From NCBI GenBank assembly GCA_963169235.1, contig CAUJCX010000006.1, positions 1 to 64,000 on the forward strand: a stretch of DNA of 64,000 bases, written 5' to 3'. The translations under genes were made by a program, and so were the position numbers. This document shows positions 41,750 through 49,347 of this stretch, in pieces (position 1 is the first letter of the stretch; each line of letters begins with the position of its first letter). Source of the DNA: Actinomycetota bacterium (GTDB lineage: Bacteria > Actinomycetota > Thermoleophilia > Miltoncostaeales > Miltoncostaeaceae). Below the pieces are notes generated by a model, which was given only the letters and a program-made list of their open reading frames with translations, ran no database searches and was not told where the DNA came from.

Positions 41750-42130
41750 GTGACCGCGACCTCCTCATCCGATCGCATGCGCACCGCCACGGCGGCACTG
41801 GCCGGGATCGTCACGGTGGGGGCCGCCGTGCAGGCGTTCCTCGCCATGGCCACCATGAAGGGTGCGGGCGCCGACGCGCTCGACGTCCACCGCTGGCTGG
41901 GCTCCGCGCTGCTGGTGGTGGGCGCGCTGGCCGCCGTCACGGCGATGCGGGCGTTCCCCGGCAACCGGGGCATGATGGGCCACGCGTGGTCCGTACCCCT
42001 CCTGATGCTGGTGCAGACGCCGCTGGCCCGCGCCGACGGATGGCTGGGCGGCGTGCACGGCCTGCTGGCCGTGGCCGTGGCCGTGGCCGCGGCGACGCTG
42101 GCGGCGACCGCGGCACGCCGCCCCGGCTGA
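41750..42130 (+). CDS. four-helix membrane protein of unknown function
   Basis: A 126-residue protein with four predicted membrane helices (about 12-34, 45-65, 75-90, 97-117). It has a His in the second helix (DVHRWLGSALLVVG) and another before the last (VHGLLAVAVAVAAA). This His spacing is seen in small haem- or quinone-binding-like membrane proteins such as DUF6220-type, but no assignment is secure. The start is GTG 41750, 3 bases after the pntB stop. Confidence 0.65.
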   Translation: MTATSSSDRMRTATAALAGIVTVGAAVQAFLAMATMKGAGADALDVHRWLGSALLVVGALAAVTAMRAFPGNRGMMGHAWSVPLLMLVQTPLARADGWLGGVHGLLAVAVAVAAATLAATAARRPG

Positions 42131-42178
42131 CCGCCGGTGCACACGCTTCCCGCTTTTCACACAAACCCCTGAGGGATG

Positions 42179-42188
42179 GGACATGTCC
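42179..42188. promoter_or_regulatory. GGACATGTCC palindrome over the -35 region
   Basis: A 10-bp perfect palindrome, 16 bases before the TAGTAT -10 box of the lyase-like gene, therefore over its -35 region. Possible operator. Confidence 0.35.
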
Positions 42189-42204
42189 TCGCGGGAGAGG
42201 GGAC

Positions 42205-42210
42205 TAGTAT
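42205..42210 (+). promoter_or_regulatory. TAGTAT -10 box, leaderless layout for the lyase-like gene
   Basis: TAGTAT ends 7 bases before GTG 42218. Confidence 0.5.
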
Positions 42211-42217
42211 CGGCCGC

Positions 42218-43201
42218 GTGCGTACTTCACTGATCGTCCTCACCCTCGGCGCGTCGAGTGTGCTCGCCTCCGCCGCCGTCGCCCAGACCACCCCCGCCCC
42301 CGACCAGCCGCCGGCCGCGGTCGCCCCGGTGGAGGGCAAGGTCATCTTCAACGGCGCGTTCGACCAGAAGGCCAAGCATCGCGGCACGGGCCTGCCGCGC
42401 CAGTGGATCGGTCTGCTGACCAACCCCACCGGCCGCAAGCCGTGCTTCTCGGTGAAGTGCGCGCGCCACGCGTTCAAGCTCGTCACGCGCCCCGTCGACA
42501 CCCCGGCGTTCGCGGGCCGGTTCGAGCTGCGTGACCGCAACATCCCGTGGGGCAACTACATGGAGCTCACCGGGGTGCAGAGCCCGGTCATCGGCAAGCA
42601 GGGGGCGTCGCGCTGGATCTCGTGGTCGACGTACCTGCCGCCCGGGTTCAACATCCGCGGCGCCAACGCCCAGCGCGACATGTACCTGCTGGCGCTGACG
42701 CAGGACGCGGGCTCGCCGCCCGTGTGGTTCGGCGTCGACCGCGGCCAGTTCGTGCTGCGCATCAACGAGCAGACCCGTGCCAAGCGCGTCGCCGTCTACC
42801 GCCCCTGGGGCGTGCCGGTGGCGTCGCTCCAGGGGCGCTGGGTGCACTTCGACGCGTTCGTGACGATGAAGTCGTCCGGCGGTCAGGTGCAGCTGTGGAT
42901 GGACGGCGTGCAGCAGCCGATGAACTGGCCGTTCGGCCCCGAGGGCAACGACCCGGTCCCGCACGGCGGCATCGGCGGCATGGTCTTCACGGGCCGTACG
43001 GTGATCCCGGGCGGCGGCCCGGTGCAGGTGCGGCTGGGCATCGCCCGCTACAAGGGCCTGCGCGGCAAGGCGTTCCTGTACCACGACAGCATGATGGTGA
43101 GGGCCGCCACCACGGTGCCCGTGCCGGCGCCTCCCGCTCCGGCCCCCGCGCCGCCCACCCCGGCGCCCACGCCTCCCGCACCCGCCGCGCCCACGGGCTA
43201 A
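42218..43201 (+). CDS. secreted polysaccharide lyase-like (PL20/heparin-lyase fold) protein
   Basis: A 327-residue exported protein. The signal peptide is RTSLIVLTLGASSVLASAAVAQT, with a likely cleavage after AVA. A beta-jelly-roll of the Polysacc_lyase type follows: VIFNGAFDQKAK, GRFELRDRN, SRWISWSTYLPPGF, VWFGVDRGQFVLRIN, GRWVHFDAFVTMK, GQVQLWMDGVQQP and GIARYKG. The C-terminal 35 residues are a Pro/Ala repeat tail (PAPPAPAPAPP), perhaps spanning the cell wall. Substrate unknown; activity is not certain from the fold. Confidence 0.75.
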   Translation: MRTSLIVLTLGASSVLASAAVAQTTPAPDQPPAAVAPVEGKVIFNGAFDQKAKHRGTGLPRQWIGLLTNPTGRKPCFSVKCARHAFKLVTRPVDTPAFAGRFELRDRNIPWGNYMELTGVQSPVIGKQGASRWISWSTYLPPGFNIRGANAQRDMYLLALTQDAGSPPVWFGVDRGQFVLRINEQTRAKRVAVYRPWGVPVASLQGRWVHFDAFVTMKSSGGQVQLWMDGVQQPMNWPFGPEGNDPVPHGGIGGMVFTGRTVIPGGGPVQVRLGIARYKGLRGKAFLYHDSMMVRAATTVPVPAPPAPAPAPPTPAPTPPAPAAPTG

Positions 43202-43316
43202 CGTCCGGGGCACGCAGCCGGTACGAGACATCTCTTTCAGGGGCCGCCGCCGAGCGGCCCCTCGACGCTCACGATCACGACGCCGACGGTGGATCCGCCG
43301 GGCGCTCGTCGCTGCC

Positions 43317-44003
43317 GTGGTGGTGGGCCTGGCCGTCTTCGGCGGGCGGCTGATGATGCTGGTGGCCGCGGCCGGGACGCCCGACGCGCGCACCGACCTG
43401 GCCCCGCTCGCACCCGGCCAGAACCGCGTGGGCATCGTGTTCGGCGCCGGGCTGTCGGCCGACGGCACGCCGTCCCCGCTGCTGGCGGACCGCCTCCGGG
43501 CCGGTGAGGACCTGCTGCGCCGCCACATCGTCAACCGGCTGCTGATGACCGGCGACAACAGCGTCGCGAGCCACAACGAGCCCAGCGCCATGCGGCGCTG
43601 GGCGATCGACCGCGGCATCGATCCCGACCTGATCGCGCTCGACTACGGTGGCCGCCGCACGTGGGACTCGTGCCGCCGCGCCCACCGCGTTTTCGGCGTG
43701 CGTCACGCCGTGGTGGTGTCCAACGACTTCCACCGCGCCCGCACCGTGGTGGTGTGCCGCGCCGCCGGCGTGGACGTGGACGGCGCCGTGGGCACGTCCA
43801 CCGGCGGGTACGGGCTGGGAGTGCGCATGTCGTGGCAGCGTCGCGAGCTGGCGGCCTCGTGGCGCGGCGTGTACGACGCGTGGATCGACCACCCCGACGC
43901 GGCGGTGGGCGGCGATCCGATCGACATCTACGATCCCGCCGCCGTGCGCGCGTCGCTGTCGGCGGAGGACCGCGCGTACCGCGGCCCTCGCGCCACCCCC
44001 TGA
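43317..44003 (+). CDS. SanA/YdcF-like (DUF218) membrane-anchored protein
   Basis: A 228-residue protein. The DUF218 core begins NRVGIVFGAGLSADGTPSPL, continues RLLMTGDNS and ALDYGGRRTWDSCRRAHRVF, and ends VVVSNDFHRARTVVVCRAAG. This matches the SanA branch that affects envelope permeability. GTG 43317 is the first normal start, but the frame continues upstream as RRRRWIRRALVAA before it, ideal as the positive flank of the membrane anchor. The real start may therefore be a rare codon upstream. It converges on the protease gene with 7 bases between. Confidence 0.82.
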   Translation: MVVGLAVFGGRLMMLVAAAGTPDARTDLAPLAPGQNRVGIVFGAGLSADGTPSPLLADRLRAGEDLLRRHIVNRLLMTGDNSVASHNEPSAMRRWAIDRGIDPDLIALDYGGRRTWDSCRRAHRVFGVRHAVVVSNDFHRARTVVVCRAAGVDVDGAVGTSTGGYGLGVRMSWQRRELAASWRGVYDAWIDHPDAAVGGDPIDIYDPAAVRASLSAEDRAYRGPRATP

Positions 44004-44010
44004 CGCGGGT

Positions 44011-45435
44011 CTACTGCGCGGGCGGCGACGCCGCGAACGGCACGGCCAGCGTCTGCGACTGGCCGTTGCCGGTCAGCACCGTGAACTCCGCCTTGTCGGT
44101 GGCGCCGGCCTTCACCGCCTCGCAGTACGACTGCAGGGTTCCGTCCAGCGACTTGCCGTTCACGGCCACCACGAACGACGGCTTGGGGAAGCCGTTGGCC
44201 GCGGGCGATCCCGGCACGATGTTGTCGATGAGAAGGCCCGGCTGGGTGACGCCCGACGACGGCATCTGCTCGGCCGGGTTGGGAACGTAGTCCAGGCCGA
44301 TGCCGGTCCAGTACAGCGAGCGTCCGCGGGCGAGGTCGGGCACGACCTCCTTCACGCGGTCGACGCCGATGGCGTAGTTCTGGCCCTGGATGATGCGGTT
44401 GCGCCGGTTGGTGACGCCGGCCGAGTTGACGCCCACCAGCTTGCCCTCCAGGTCCACCAGCGGGCCGCCCGAGTTGCCCGGGTTGATGGGCGTGTCGGTC
44501 TGGATCACGTTGGGATAGGCGGGCACGTCCACCGCGTCGCGGGTGTCGTACGACGTCTTGGCCACCGACACCACGCCCGTGTTGGCCGTGAGGTTCGCCT
44601 TCGTCGAGCTGGAGCCCGGGTAGCCCACCGCCACCACGGTGTCGCCCTCGCTGACGTCCGACTGGGCCGCCAGCGGCAGCGTGACGAGGCCCGACGTGTC
44701 GGTCACCTTCAGCACCGCCAGGTCGTCGCACGGCGCGCTTCCCATCAGCCGCGCCGTGCGGGGCTGATCGTTGACCACCACCTGAAACGACTCGCCCTCG
44801 TTCACGACGTGCTGGTTGGTGACGATGAGCCCCTGCTTGGCGTCGTACACCCAGCCGGTGCCGCCGGCGCCGCTGTCGCCCGTGATGGCCAGGATGCGCA
44901 CCGTCGAGGGCCGCAGGTCCTTCACCACGGCGCTGACGGGACGGGGCTCGTCGCCGCCCCCGCCGATGACGCCGGTGGCGAACAACGCCACGGCGGTGCC
45001 GACCGCGATGATGGCGAGGGCGCCGACGACGGTGGCGGTGCGGGCCGAGCGCCGCAGCTTGATGCGCTCGATGGTGGAGGCCGACGCGCTGCCCTCGCGC
45101 AGGTCCACCGGCACCACGCCGATCTCGGTGGCCTTCGCGGTGGGCTTGGTGAGCGACGTGCGCAGGACGGTCTCGCCGATCTGCACCTGTTCGCCCCCGG
45201 CCAGCAGCACGGGGCCGGTGAGGCGGTGCCCGTTGACGAACGTGCCGTTGGCGGAGCCCATGTCGTGCAGCTCGGCGCGGCCGTCGGGGTACACGTTGAG
45301 GAACGCGTGCTGACGCGACGCGCGCTCGTCGGGCACCACCAGATCACACGTGGAGTCGCGGCCCATCACGAACCGCGCGCCGGACGCCTCGCGGGATCGT
45401 CCCGCGTTACCGCCCGTCTCGAACACGAGCCACAT
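44011..45435 (-). CDS. FHA domain-HtrA/DegP-like serine protease
   Basis: A 474-residue membrane protease. Residues 1-95 form a cytoplasmic FHA phosphothreonine-binding domain (FVMGRDSTCDLVV, RQHAFL, GSANGTFVNG). One helix spans 133-156 (VVGALAIIAVGTAVALFATG). The external trypsin-like domain has the full triad: His209 in TNQHVV, Asp238 in DDLAVLKV and Ser322 in PGNSGGPL. A PDZ-type domain (about 365-465, GLLIDNIVPGSPAANG) follows. Presumably Ser/Thr-kinase signalling acts through the FHA on envelope proteolysis. ATG 45435 has GGAGGCGAC upstream and TACAAT 30 bases before the start. Confidence 0.93.
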   Translation of the reverse strand: MWLVFETGGNAGRSREASGARFVMGRDSTCDLVVPDERASRQHAFLNVYPDGRAELHDMGSANGTFVNGHRLTGPVLLAGGEQVQIGETVLRTSLTKPTAKATEIGVVPVDLREGSASASTIERIKLRRSARTATVVGALAIIAVGTAVALFATGVIGGGGDEPRPVSAVVKDLRPSTVRILAITGDSGAGGTGWVYDAKQGLIVTNQHVVNEGESFQVVVNDQPRTARLMGSAPCDDLAVLKVTDTSGLVTLPLAAQSDVSEGDTVVAVGYPGSSSTKANLTANTGVVSVAKTSYDTRDAVDVPAYPNVIQTDTPINPGNSGGPLVDLEGKLVGVNSAGVTNRRNRIIQGQNYAIGVDRVKEVVPDLARGRSLYWTGIGLDYVPNPAEQMPSSGVTQPGLLIDNIVPGSPAANGFPKPSFVVAVNGKSLDGTLQSYCEAVKAGATDKAEFTVLTGNGQSQTLAVPFAASPPAQ

Positions 45436-45464
45436 GTCGCCTCCACACCGTCGGATTCCCCGTG

Positions 45465-45470
45465 ATTGTA
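45465..45470 (-). promoter_or_regulatory. TACAAT -10 box of the FHA-HtrA gene
   Basis: On the minus strand TACAAT is followed by a ~23-base leader with GGAGG before ATG 45435. No clear -35. Confidence 0.5.
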
Positions 45471-45579
45471 CGGGGCAGACCCACCCTCCCCCCCACCGCG
45501 TTTCTCAGGTGCTCATCGCGGCGTGCCGATGGAGGGTGCGACCGTGGTTTCGTGCTATCGTCCCTCGGCGCCGATTCGA

Positions 45580-45651
45580 GGGCGGTTAGCTCAGCGGTAG
45601 AGCACCTGTCTTACACACAGGGGGCCGGCAGTTCGAACCTGTCACCGCCCA
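45580..45651 (+). tRNA. tRNA-Val(TAC)
   Basis: Acceptor GGGCGGT pairs with ACCGCCC. The anticodon stem is CCTGT/ACAGG with loop CTTACAC, and the T-arm is GGCAG-TTCGAAC-CTGTC, with discriminator A. CCA is not encoded. Preceded by a TATCGT box at 45557-45562. Confidence 0.95.
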
Positions 45652-45686
45652 CTTCCGCTGACGCCAACGAATCCGCCACCCCTCGC

Positions 45687-45761
45687 GGGGGTGTAGCTCA
45701 GTTTGGTTAGAGCACCGGACTGTCAATCCGGAGGCCGCGGGTTCGAGCCCCGTCACTCCCG
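45687..45761 (+). tRNA. tRNA-Asp(GTC)
   Basis: Acceptor GGGGGTG pairs with CACTCCC (one G:U). The anticodon stem is CCGGA/TCCGG with loop CTGTCAA, and the T-arm is GCGGG-TTCGAGC-CCCGT, with discriminator G. Lies 35 bases after tRNA-Val and is probably co-transcribed with it. Confidence 0.95.
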
Positions 45762-45766
45762 CTCCC

Positions 45767-45794
45767 GAAGCCCCCGTCCGAGGACGGGGGCTTC
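45767..45794. terminator. 12-bp perfect hairpin after tRNA-Asp
   Basis: GAAGCCCCCGTC (45767-45778) pairs with 45783-45794 around CGAG. It terminates the tRNA pair and, read the other way, the zinc-ribbon gene ending at 45817. Confidence 0.8.
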
Positions 45795-45816
45795 GCCGTT
45801 CTCGCCCCCGGCGCCG

Positions 45817-46968
45817 CTACGGCGCGGGGGGACGCAGCGGATCGAGGAACGGCGTTCCGTCGACCGTGGCGTGGTCGGTCCAGTCGGACCCGTCCCACCA
45901 GCGATGCTGGATCGGATTCTGCGGGTCGCGGAACCATCCCTGGCCCGGTGGCGACGCGGCCGCGCGCGGCGCCTGGGGACGCACATACAGACCGGACGCG
46001 GGCGACGGCCGCGCGCCGGGGGGCGACGGCACGCCGGCCGGCAGCACGGCGGACGCGCCAGAGGTGGGCGGCGACGACGGCGGCGCGGCCAGGGGGACCT
46101 CCGCCGGGGGACGCCAGAAGTCCTCCGGTTCCAGGCCGGCCCGCAGGTCGAGGCGGCACTTGCGGCACGTGCGCAGCGCGCTCTCCTCCCGCCGGTCGCC
46201 ACACCGGGGGCAGAACGTGACCATGCGCGTGTCCGACTCCATCCCCTGGCAGCGCGGGCAGACGTTGTCGAGCTTGGACGACCGGGTCTGCAGCAAGCGC
46301 CCCACCATGAGGTACGGCGTCATGCTGGACCCCGTGAAGATCATCCCCATGCTGCCCAGGATCTGGTTGCGCTTCTGACGATCGACGAGCTTCTTGAAGT
46401 CGGGGTTGACCACGCGGGTGTGACGGCACGCGCGGCACGTGTGCATGACCCGCAGGGGAAGCCGCTCGCGCAGCCGTGACTGGATGCGCAGGAAGTCGAC
46501 GACCGGGCGTTCGTCGTCGGTGACCGTCACCACCACGCAGGCCGTGTTCTGCGCCACGATCGACTCGGACAGTCGCTGGTGGAACGTGGTGACCTGCTCG
46601 GCCAGGGCGGGCGGGAACCCGTCCGGGTGGTCGCTGACCAGCGATCCGGCGGTGATGAGCCCCTCGCAGCCGGTCGCCTCCAGCACGGCCCGCTCCGTGC
46701 CCGCGTCCAGGATCAGGCGCTCCAGTTGCACGCGCCCGCTCATGCGGTCGTGGACGCGCCGCGCGAGGCCGGCACCCAGCGGCCCGAACATCTTCTCGGG
46801 ATCGGTGCCCGCCACCGCCTCCCGCGCCCGGGCCAGCACGCCCGGCTTCTGGGGCGCATCGTCCGCGGGTCGGGTGGCGGGTACGGGCCGCGCCGCCGGC
46901 GCCGGGGGCGCCGGCGGTGCCGGCGGCCTGGGCGGGGGCGGCGGGGGACCGTCGGGCGGTGCGCTCAT
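45817..46968 (-). CDS. zinc-ribbon protein with C-terminal DUF2510
   Basis: A 383-residue protein. The N terminus (1-60) is Pro-rich. A central region with CRACRHTRVVNPDFKKLVDR is followed by two ribbons: VCPRCQGMES, and TFCPRCGDRREESALRTCRKCRLDLR. This gives at least four Cys-x2-Cys pairs for zinc. A Pro/Ala-rich linker leads to the DUF2510 module QGWFRDPQNPIQHRWWDGSDWTDH at the C terminus. One short hydrophobic patch (NQILGSMGMIFTGSSMTPYL) may be a membrane hairpin. Function unknown. It lies 8 bases downstream of the repeat protein gene and is likely co-transcribed with it. Confidence 0.75.
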   Translation of the reverse strand: MSAPPDGPPPPPPRPPAPPAPPAPAARPVPATRPADDAPQKPGVLARAREAVAGTDPEKMFGPLGAGLARRVHDRMSGRVQLERLILDAGTERAVLEATGCEGLITAGSLVSDHPDGFPPALAEQVTTFHQRLSESIVAQNTACVVVTVTDDERPVVDFLRIQSRLRERLPLRVMHTCRACRHTRVVNPDFKKLVDRQKRNQILGSMGMIFTGSSMTPYLMVGRLLQTRSSKLDNVCPRCQGMESDTRMVTFCPRCGDRREESALRTCRKCRLDLRAGLEPEDFWRPPAEVPLAAPPSSPPTSGASAVLPAGVPSPPGARPSPASGLYVRPQAPRAAASPPGQGWFRDPQNPIQHRWWDGSDWTDHATVDGTPFLDPLRPPAP

Positions 46969-46976
46969 CGACTCGG

Positions 46977-47576
46977 CTACTCGGTGCCGGCGTCGAGGCC
47001 CGCGGACGCGTCGTAGCTCGAGGACGCGTCATAGCTCGACGAGGCGTCGTAGCTCGACGAGGCGTCGTAGCTCGACGAAGCGTCGTACCCGGCGGACGCG
47101 TCGTAGCTCGAGGAGGCGTCGTAGGCCGACGAGGCGTCGTACCCGGCGGACGCGTCGTAGGTCGACGAGGCGTCGTATCCGGTGGATGCGTCCACGGCGG
47201 CCGACGCGTCGACCGGCTGCTCGTACGGCATCATCTGCTGGTAGGCGTCGGCGGCCGAGAGGTCCTGCGCGGCCTCGGCGGAGTAGTCGGACGCCTTGCT
47301 GTAGTCACCGCCGGCCGACTCGTAGTACTGCTGCGCCGTCGCGAAGTTCGACTCGGCGAGGTCGGTCCACCCGTCGGCCATGTTCTGCTGGGCCTCCTGC
47401 AGGTAGTCGTCCCCGGACGCCATGCGCATGTCACCGATGCTCTCGTGCCACTGCCCCCACTCGTTGGCGGCGGACGCGGAGTCCATCGCGCTGTCCATCG
47501 CCTCCGCGCTGGGCGTCAGCGGCACCTCCGGGTCGGGCTGGGACTGCGTGTAGTCGCTCCAGTCGCTCTCGCTCAT
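46977..47576 (-). CDS. acidic protein ending in 13 YDASSS-type hexapeptide repeats
   Basis: A 199-residue protein with ATG 47576 behind GAGGAG. Residues 1-120 are helical and acidic (SDWSDYTQSQPDPEVPLTPS, then ADGWTDLAESNFATAQQYYE, a TPR-like helix pair). Residues 122-199 are 13 tandem hexapeptides of pattern [VYL]DAS[SAT][SAGT], ending LDAGTE. No signal peptide or membrane helix. The repeats are disordered, Tyr/Ser-rich and could be phosphorylated or bind a partner. A zinc-ribbon/DUF2510 gene follows. Unknown family. Confidence 0.7.
   Translation of the reverse strand: MSESDWSDYTQSQPDPEVPLTPSAEAMDSAMDSASAANEWGQWHESIGDMRMASGDDYLQEAQQNMADGWTDLAESNFATAQQYYESAGGDYSKASDYSAEAAQDLSAADAYQQMMPYEQPVDASAAVDASTGYDASSTYDASAGYDASSAYDASSSYDASAGYDASSSYDASSSYDASSSYDASSSYDASAGLDAGTE
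46980..47213 (-). repeat. 18-bp coding tandem repeat, 13 units
   Basis: Thirteen contiguous 18-base units encode the hexapeptides. Units near the gene's 3' end are almost identical at DNA level (four consecutive YDASSS), while units toward the centre have diverged, as expected for recent slippage or unequal exchange at the end of the array. Confidence 0.85.
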
Positions 47577-47772
47577 TTCCGTTCGCTCCTCGTGGGAAGT
47601 GCCTGATGGAGGGTACGACGACGCGTTCGTCGAGATTATTCCCTCACAGAGGAGTGTGGTTGCGGTACCCGCCGCGAGCACAGGTCATGGCCCCCCGAAC
47701 GTCGCGGTCGCGCAGGCGCGCAGGCGTCGGTCAGTGCGTCCTCAGAGCGCGGATCAACGGGGCCGTGCGCAT

Positions 47773-47812
47773 GCCGGGAGCGGGCGGCACCGGATGCCGC
47801 CGACATCCCGGC
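47773..47812 (-). terminator. nested hairpin downstream of pyruvate kinase
   Basis: GCCGGGA (47773-47779) pairs with 47806-47812, enclosing a 7-bp hairpin (47783-47789 with 47795-47801). It lies 11-50 bases after the pyk stop. No T-run. Confidence 0.55.
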
Positions 47813-47822
47813 GCCCCCCACG

Positions 47823-49265
47823 CTAGGGCACGTTGACCACGCGCAGCACGTCCGTCGCGCTCGAGCGTGCGGACACTCCGGCCAGCACCACCACCACGTC
47901 GCCGCTACGCACGTGGCCATGGTGCCGGGCCGACTCGACCGCCTCGGTGACCATCGCCTCGTTGTCGAACGAGGTGGTCGACATCTCCATGGGCGTCGCG
48001 CCCCAGCTGACGCTCAGCTGCCGCCGCACGCGCTCGTCGACGCTGAAGCCCAGGATGGGCGCCTCCGGCCGGAACCGCGCCATGGCGCGCACCGTGCGGC
48101 CGCTGCGCGTGATGCACAGGATCGCCGCGACGTCGAGGCTCTCGGCCACCCGGGTGGCGGCGCTGGTCATGGTGTCGGTGACCATGCGGTCGGGACCGCG
48201 CAGGCCGCCGTCCTCGGTCGCCCGGGGAGGCGACACCAGGCGCATCCACGCCTGACGGTCGAAGTTCTCGTCCGCCCGGCCGCACAGGCGGGCCATCGTG
48301 GCGATGACGTTCACGGGGTCATCCCCGATCGCGGTCTCGCCCGACAGCATCACCACGGACGACCCGTCGAACACCGCGTTCGCCACGTCGGTCGCCTCGG
48401 CGCGCGTGGGGGTCGGTGCGTGCACCATCGACTCGAGCATCTGGGTGGCGGTGATGGCCGGACGCCCCCGGGCGATGCACGCGCGCACGATGCGCTTCTG
48501 CAGGTGCGGCACCTCCTCGATGGGGAACTCGATGCCCAGGTCACCGCGGGCGATCATCACGGCGCCCGCCGTCGCCAGGATGCTGGGCAGGTTCTCCACC
48601 GCCGCGCGCGTCTCGATCTTGGCCACCACCAGCGGGCCGCGCGGGTGCGGCTCGACGCCCAGGCGGCGGATGTCGTGGGCCGAGCGCACGAACGACACGC
48701 CCACCATGTCGACGCCCTCCCCCACGAACGCGTCGAGGATGCGCAGGTCCTCGTCGGTGGGCGTGCTCATGCGCAGCCGCTCGGCCGGCACGTGCACGCC
48801 CGGCGATCCCGACAGGCGCCCTCCGTGCACGACGTGCGCGATGGCGTGGTCGCGGTTGGCGTCCACCACGCTGGCGACGATGCCGCCGTCACCGAAGCTG
48901 ACGCGGTCGCCCACCTCGAGGTCGGCCACGATGCCGGGCACGGCCACCTGCACCACGTCGCCGGTGGAGCCATCGGTGCCCTCCTCCAGCCGCACCACGT
49001 CGCCGTTGGCCCAGTCGATGCCGACGGTGCCGAACGACGCGGCGCGCACCTTGGGGCCGGGTAGGTCGACCAGCGTGCCGATCTCGCGCCCCTCCTCGGC
49101 TGCCACCGCGCGCACCCGCCGGTGCAGCTCGATGCCGGCCTCGATGGTGCCGTGCGACAGGTTGAGGCGCACGGCGTCCATGCCGGCGCGGATCATCGAG
49201 CGGATGATCTCGGGCGACGACGACGCGGGTCCGAGCGTCGCGAGGATCTTCGTGCGCCTGTGCAT
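47823..49265 (-). CDS. pyk: pyruvate kinase
   Basis: Final glycolytic step, phosphoenolpyruvate plus ADP to pyruvate plus ATP. The 480-residue product begins MHRRTKILATLGPASSSPEI, with MDAVRLNLSHG and LVDLPGPKVR. MIARGDLGIEFPIEEVPHLQ is the substrate/metal site, followed by GRPAITATQMLESMVHAPTPTRAEATDVANAVFDG-type sequence. The B domain (about 75-175) and the C-terminal allosteric domain are present. A GTG one codon upstream is an equal start option; GGAGG sits 7 bases before it. Single gene, ended by a nested hairpin. Confidence 0.97.
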   Translation of the reverse strand: MHRRTKILATLGPASSSPEIIRSMIRAGMDAVRLNLSHGTIEAGIELHRRVRAVAAEEGREIGTLVDLPGPKVRAASFGTVGIDWANGDVVRLEEGTDGSTGDVVQVAVPGIVADLEVGDRVSFGDGGIVASVVDANRDHAIAHVVHGGRLSGSPGVHVPAERLRMSTPTDEDLRILDAFVGEGVDMVGVSFVRSAHDIRRLGVEPHPRGPLVVAKIETRAAVENLPSILATAGAVMIARGDLGIEFPIEEVPHLQKRIVRACIARGRPAITATQMLESMVHAPTPTRAEATDVANAVFDGSSVVMLSGETAIGDDPVNVIATMARLCGRADENFDRQAWMRLVSPPRATEDGGLRGPDRMVTDTMTSAATRVAESLDVAAILCITRSGRTVRAMARFRPEAPILGFSVDERVRRQLSVSWGATPMEMSTTSFDNEAMVTEAVESARHHGHVRSGDVVVVLAGVSARSSATDVLRVVNVP

Positions 49266-49334
49266 CACGGCGTGCACCTCCACGCGTTTGAGGGTCGATG
49301 AGGACCCTACCGGCGCGGATGCACCGGGCGCGCG

Positions 49335-49340
49335 TAGGCT
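49335..49340 (+). promoter_or_regulatory. TAGGCT -10 box, leaderless layout for the PAP2 gene
   Basis: TAGGCT ends 7 bases before GTG 49348. Confidence 0.5.
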
Positions 49341-49347
49341 GCCCCGC

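Noticed and set aside
46980-47213. Possible CRISPR array from regular 18-bp repeats
   Set aside because: Units are contiguous without spacers and keep the reading frame of a coding gene.
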